NCBI RefSeq assembly: GCF_011397635.1 | Contig: NC_064774.1 | Location: forward strand, 1,674,520-1,738,519 | Length of the DNA: 64,000 nt | Direction of reading: 5' to 3' | From: Epinephelus fuscoguttatus | Lineage: Eukaryota > Chordata > Actinopteri > Perciformes > Serranidae | Shown: positions 61,261 to 64,000 of the stretch, piece by piece | How the letters are laid out: every line of letters starts with the position of its first letter | How positions within the stretch are numbered: the stretch's first letter is position 1 | Notes under the pieces: model-generated | The model's input: only the letters and a program-made list of their open reading frames with translations | Database searches by the model: none | Told to the model about the DNA's origin: nothing | Translations under genes and position numbers: made by a program

Positions 61261-62449
61261 GTGAGGTTTCTGTCTGTCACAGCTGCTGCAGTTAGTCTAA
61301 CTTCACAACCAGGTGAGTGTTAGCTTTCTGCAGTAACTTCATATCTAAAAGGGACAGTTCACCACAAAACTAACCTGTAGTGCTGTTTGTTAGAGGTGTG
61401 GACTTGAATCACGTTACTCTGATTCGCGTCCAAGTCTAGTCACAATTTATTACTATTACTTTAAAGTCTACTTGACAAGATCAGAAAAGACTTGCAACAC
61501 AACTTTGACTTCAACACCAATGACGAGTGACTTCACTTGAGCCTTTTCGCCCCGTTTCCACCAAACACTTTCGGTATAGTACCTTTGGAACCAACAGCGA
61601 CCCTTCAGACATGGTACCTAGACCCTCAGTCCGGTTAGCACTTCCACCACAGACAGTACCCATAAATGTGGGCGGGGTTGTTGTCACTCACTGCATCTCC
61701 TCATCAGCGGTGACACAGATGGAAGTCTGCACCTGGATTATCGTCCACGGAGCGGGGTTGCAGGTCGACATTTCCAGAACAAAACAGAACAGGCTGCAGT
61801 GAGAGTCTCTCTCCATGGGATAAACAGCAGCTTTGTGCATTTAGTCCTTCTCAGGCAAGCTCGGGGGTTTAGTGAAGTTATCGGCCGTACAGTATAATGG
61901 AACTAGATGGCACTTAGCTTGTGGTGCTCAAAGCGCCAAAAAACATTAATTAGAAAAACTCAACAGTAATATCTCTTCCCAGAAACCCTGACCTGGTCAC
62001 TCCAGATAATCCACAGAGCTTGTTGTGGGTGTGATAAACAGACTGATAAACAGCACTACAGGTGAGAGGAAATATATGTGTGTTTGATTTACGGGGGAAC
62101 TGTCCCTTTAAAAATGCCATAAAATGAAGAAACCCACTCACTGTAATCAGAGTGAAGGATGAGGAGAAATAGAGCTGAAACCATTAGTCAGTTATTCTAA
62201 TGGAGAAAACAAATCAGCAGCTGTTTTTATAAACAATTAATTTACAACAGAAATGTTAAATCTCTAAAAACAGGATTTGTATTTCTTTGCGTGACATCAT
62301 CATAAACTTAATGTTTGGGTTTAAGACTGTTGGTCGGACAGACATTATTACAGATACACTGAATCTATGGATGCACCCATGGGCGGATACTGAGACAACA
62401 GGGCCCCTGGGCACAGACATGCAGAGATCCCCACCACCTCGCCCACACA

Positions 62450-63720
62450 GGAGGTTTTTGTTTTTCCTTTTTGTTGTTTTGTGTCTTTTTGATGACATTT
62501 TGTGTCTCTTCAAAGTCATTCTGTGTCTATTTGTTATGACTTCATGTCTCAGTTTGTCATTTTGCATCTTCTTATGGTTGTTTGTGTCTTTGTGGTTGTT
62601 TCAGGGTTTTTGTTGTTGTTTTTTGGTCAGTTTGTCTTTTTTAGTAATTTTTGTGTCTATTTGTTGTGATTTTATGTCTTACTTTGTCATTTTGTGTCTC
62701 TTTTAGATAATTTTGTGTTGTTTTTGTTTGTTTTGTGTTGCTTTAAAGTCATTCTTTGTCTATTTGTTATGACTTCATGTCTCAATTTGTCATTTAACAT
62801 CTTGTTATGGTTGTTTTGTGTCTCTTTGTGGTCATTTGGGAGTTTTTGTTGTTTTTGGCATCAGTTTGTTTCCCCTTGAGATAAACTTTGTGTCTTTTTT
62901 TTAGTCATTTTTGTGTCTATTTCTTCTGATTTTATGTCTTTGTCATTTTGTCTCTCTTTTAGATAATTTTGTGTCATTTTTGTTTGTTTTGTGTCGCTTT
63001 AAAGTCAATTTGTATCTATTTATTATGATTCTGTGTCTTTCTATGCCATTTTCTGTCTTCTTATGGTTGTTTTGTATATTTTTTAAGTCATTTTGTGTCT
63101 ATTTGTTCTGATTTTATGTCTTTCTTTATCATTTTGTGTATTGTCATAGTCGTTTTGTGTCTCTGTTTGTGGTCGTTTCTGTTTTTGTTTGTTGTTTTAT
63201 TACCAGTTAGTGTTCCACTGAGGTAAGATTTGTGTCTAATTAAGTCATTTTGTGTCACTTTGTTATGGTGTCATGTCTCAATTTGTCATTTAACATCTTC
63301 TTATGGTTGTTTTGTGTCTCTTAATGGTCATCTGTTGTTTTTTAATCAGTTTGTGTCCCTTTGAGATAAACTTTGTGTCTTTTAGTTATTTTATGTTTAT
63401 TTGTGCAGATTTTGTCTTTCTTTATCATTTTGTGTCTTCTTATAGTTGTTTTGTGTCTCTTTGTGGTCACTTTTTGTTTTTCGGCCAGTTTCTGTCACTT
63501 TGAGACAAAATGTGTGTCTTTCTTTGTCATTTTGTGTGTCTTTGTACAGTTGTTGTTTTGTTGTTTTTCATCAGTTAGTGTCTCTGAGGTAAAATCTGTG
63601 TCTTTTTCTGTCTATTTGTTCTGATTTTGTGTCTTCTCACAGTCATTTTGTGTCCCTTTGAGGTAATATTCAGTCTGTTTTGGTCATTTTGTGTCTTTAT
63701 GACCTGTTTGCGTCTCTTCA
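62450..63720. repeat. Degenerate array 'ttttgtgtctctttgtggtc', inverted relative to 41-44 kb
   Basis: About 1.3 kb of loose units containing 'ttttgtgtctctttgtggtc', 'tttagtcatttttgtgtcta' and 'cattttgtgtcttcttatgg'. The reverse complement of the first is 'gaccacaaagagacacaaaa', the unit of the 42.75-43.83 kb array. Copies here are more diverged. Leu/Phe/Val/Cys-rich frames are artefacts. From 63720 to the window end no gene is visible. Confidence 0.9.
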
Positions 63721-64000
63721 TTGTCAGCTTGAAGCTTGCTGGTCGGTTATTTGTTAATTTCAGTGACATGTCCCCAGTGGGCCTGTTCAGTTATCCATCC
63801 ATGGCTACTCCTAATGATTCATTTTATTATTTTCTCAGTTTATCTATTACTTGTGAATAAAATGTCTTAAAACAGTGTAAACATCTATTACAGTTTCCTG
63901 AAGGTGACGTCTTTGACGTGCCTTTATTTTTTTTTCAAACCAACAGTCCAAAACCAAAAGACATTTAGTTTACGTCCATAAAACAGAAAAAGTAAAACAG

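Overview
This window looks like teleost fish nuclear DNA. It carries split genes with GT-AG introns, vertebrate gene families, dense CA/GT microsatellites, large minisatellites, and many small DNA-transposon and SINE/LINE-tail fragments. There are no bacterial-style operons, RNA operons or CRISPR arrays. Almost all long open frames are shadows of tandem repeats; the real genes were found by matching splice sites, reading phase and protein motifs. The species cannot be named.

Three multi-exon genes can be assembled. (1) A minus-strand C2H2 zinc-finger gene resembling ZNF827 runs from a CpG-rich promoter area near 22.5 kb to a stop at 1433. Seven exons join in frame (2157 nt, 718 aa) with five zinc fingers, three 'ASDLL..LS' motifs and an unusual array of ten-residue repeats carrying K-x-E. 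(2) A minus-strand gene at 30.9-37.85 kb has ten coding exons (1143 nt, 380 aa): a signal peptide, a complete six-cysteine C-type lectin-like domain, then a roughly 230-residue helical region I do not recognise. (3) A plus-strand gene at 50.0-54.5 kb has four coding exons (3327 nt, 1108 aa) encoding a Reeler domain, a huge Ser/Thr/Pro-rich mucin-like stalk and one membrane span; it looks like reeld1. From memory, human ZNF827 and REELD1 lie close together on 4q31, which fits conserved synteny but needs checking.

Layout: 0-1 kb interspersed repeat; 1.0-22.5 kb zinc-finger gene, with introns full of degenerate AT-rich arrays and MITE copies; 22.9-26.9 kb a 21-bp minisatellite just upstream of that gene's promoter; 27.1-28.8 kb a trinucleotide-based array; 28.9-40.7 kb the lectin-like gene, whose 5' intron holds two PIF/Harbinger-derived elements; 41.4-43.8 kb a degenerate 'gaccacaaagagac' array; 44-50 kb repeats, an orphan exon candidate and a perfect hairpin; 50-54.5 kb reeld1; 54.5-62.4 kb mostly gene-free with a well-defined 636-bp MITE; 62.4-63.7 kb an inverted array of the same family as 41-44 kb.

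The three genes show no obvious functional link. The zinc-finger protein is nuclear; the other two are secreted or membrane proteins. The most unusual features are the K-x-E repeat expansion, the lectin-plus-unknown-domain protein, and the density of tandem arrays that recur as related families across the window.
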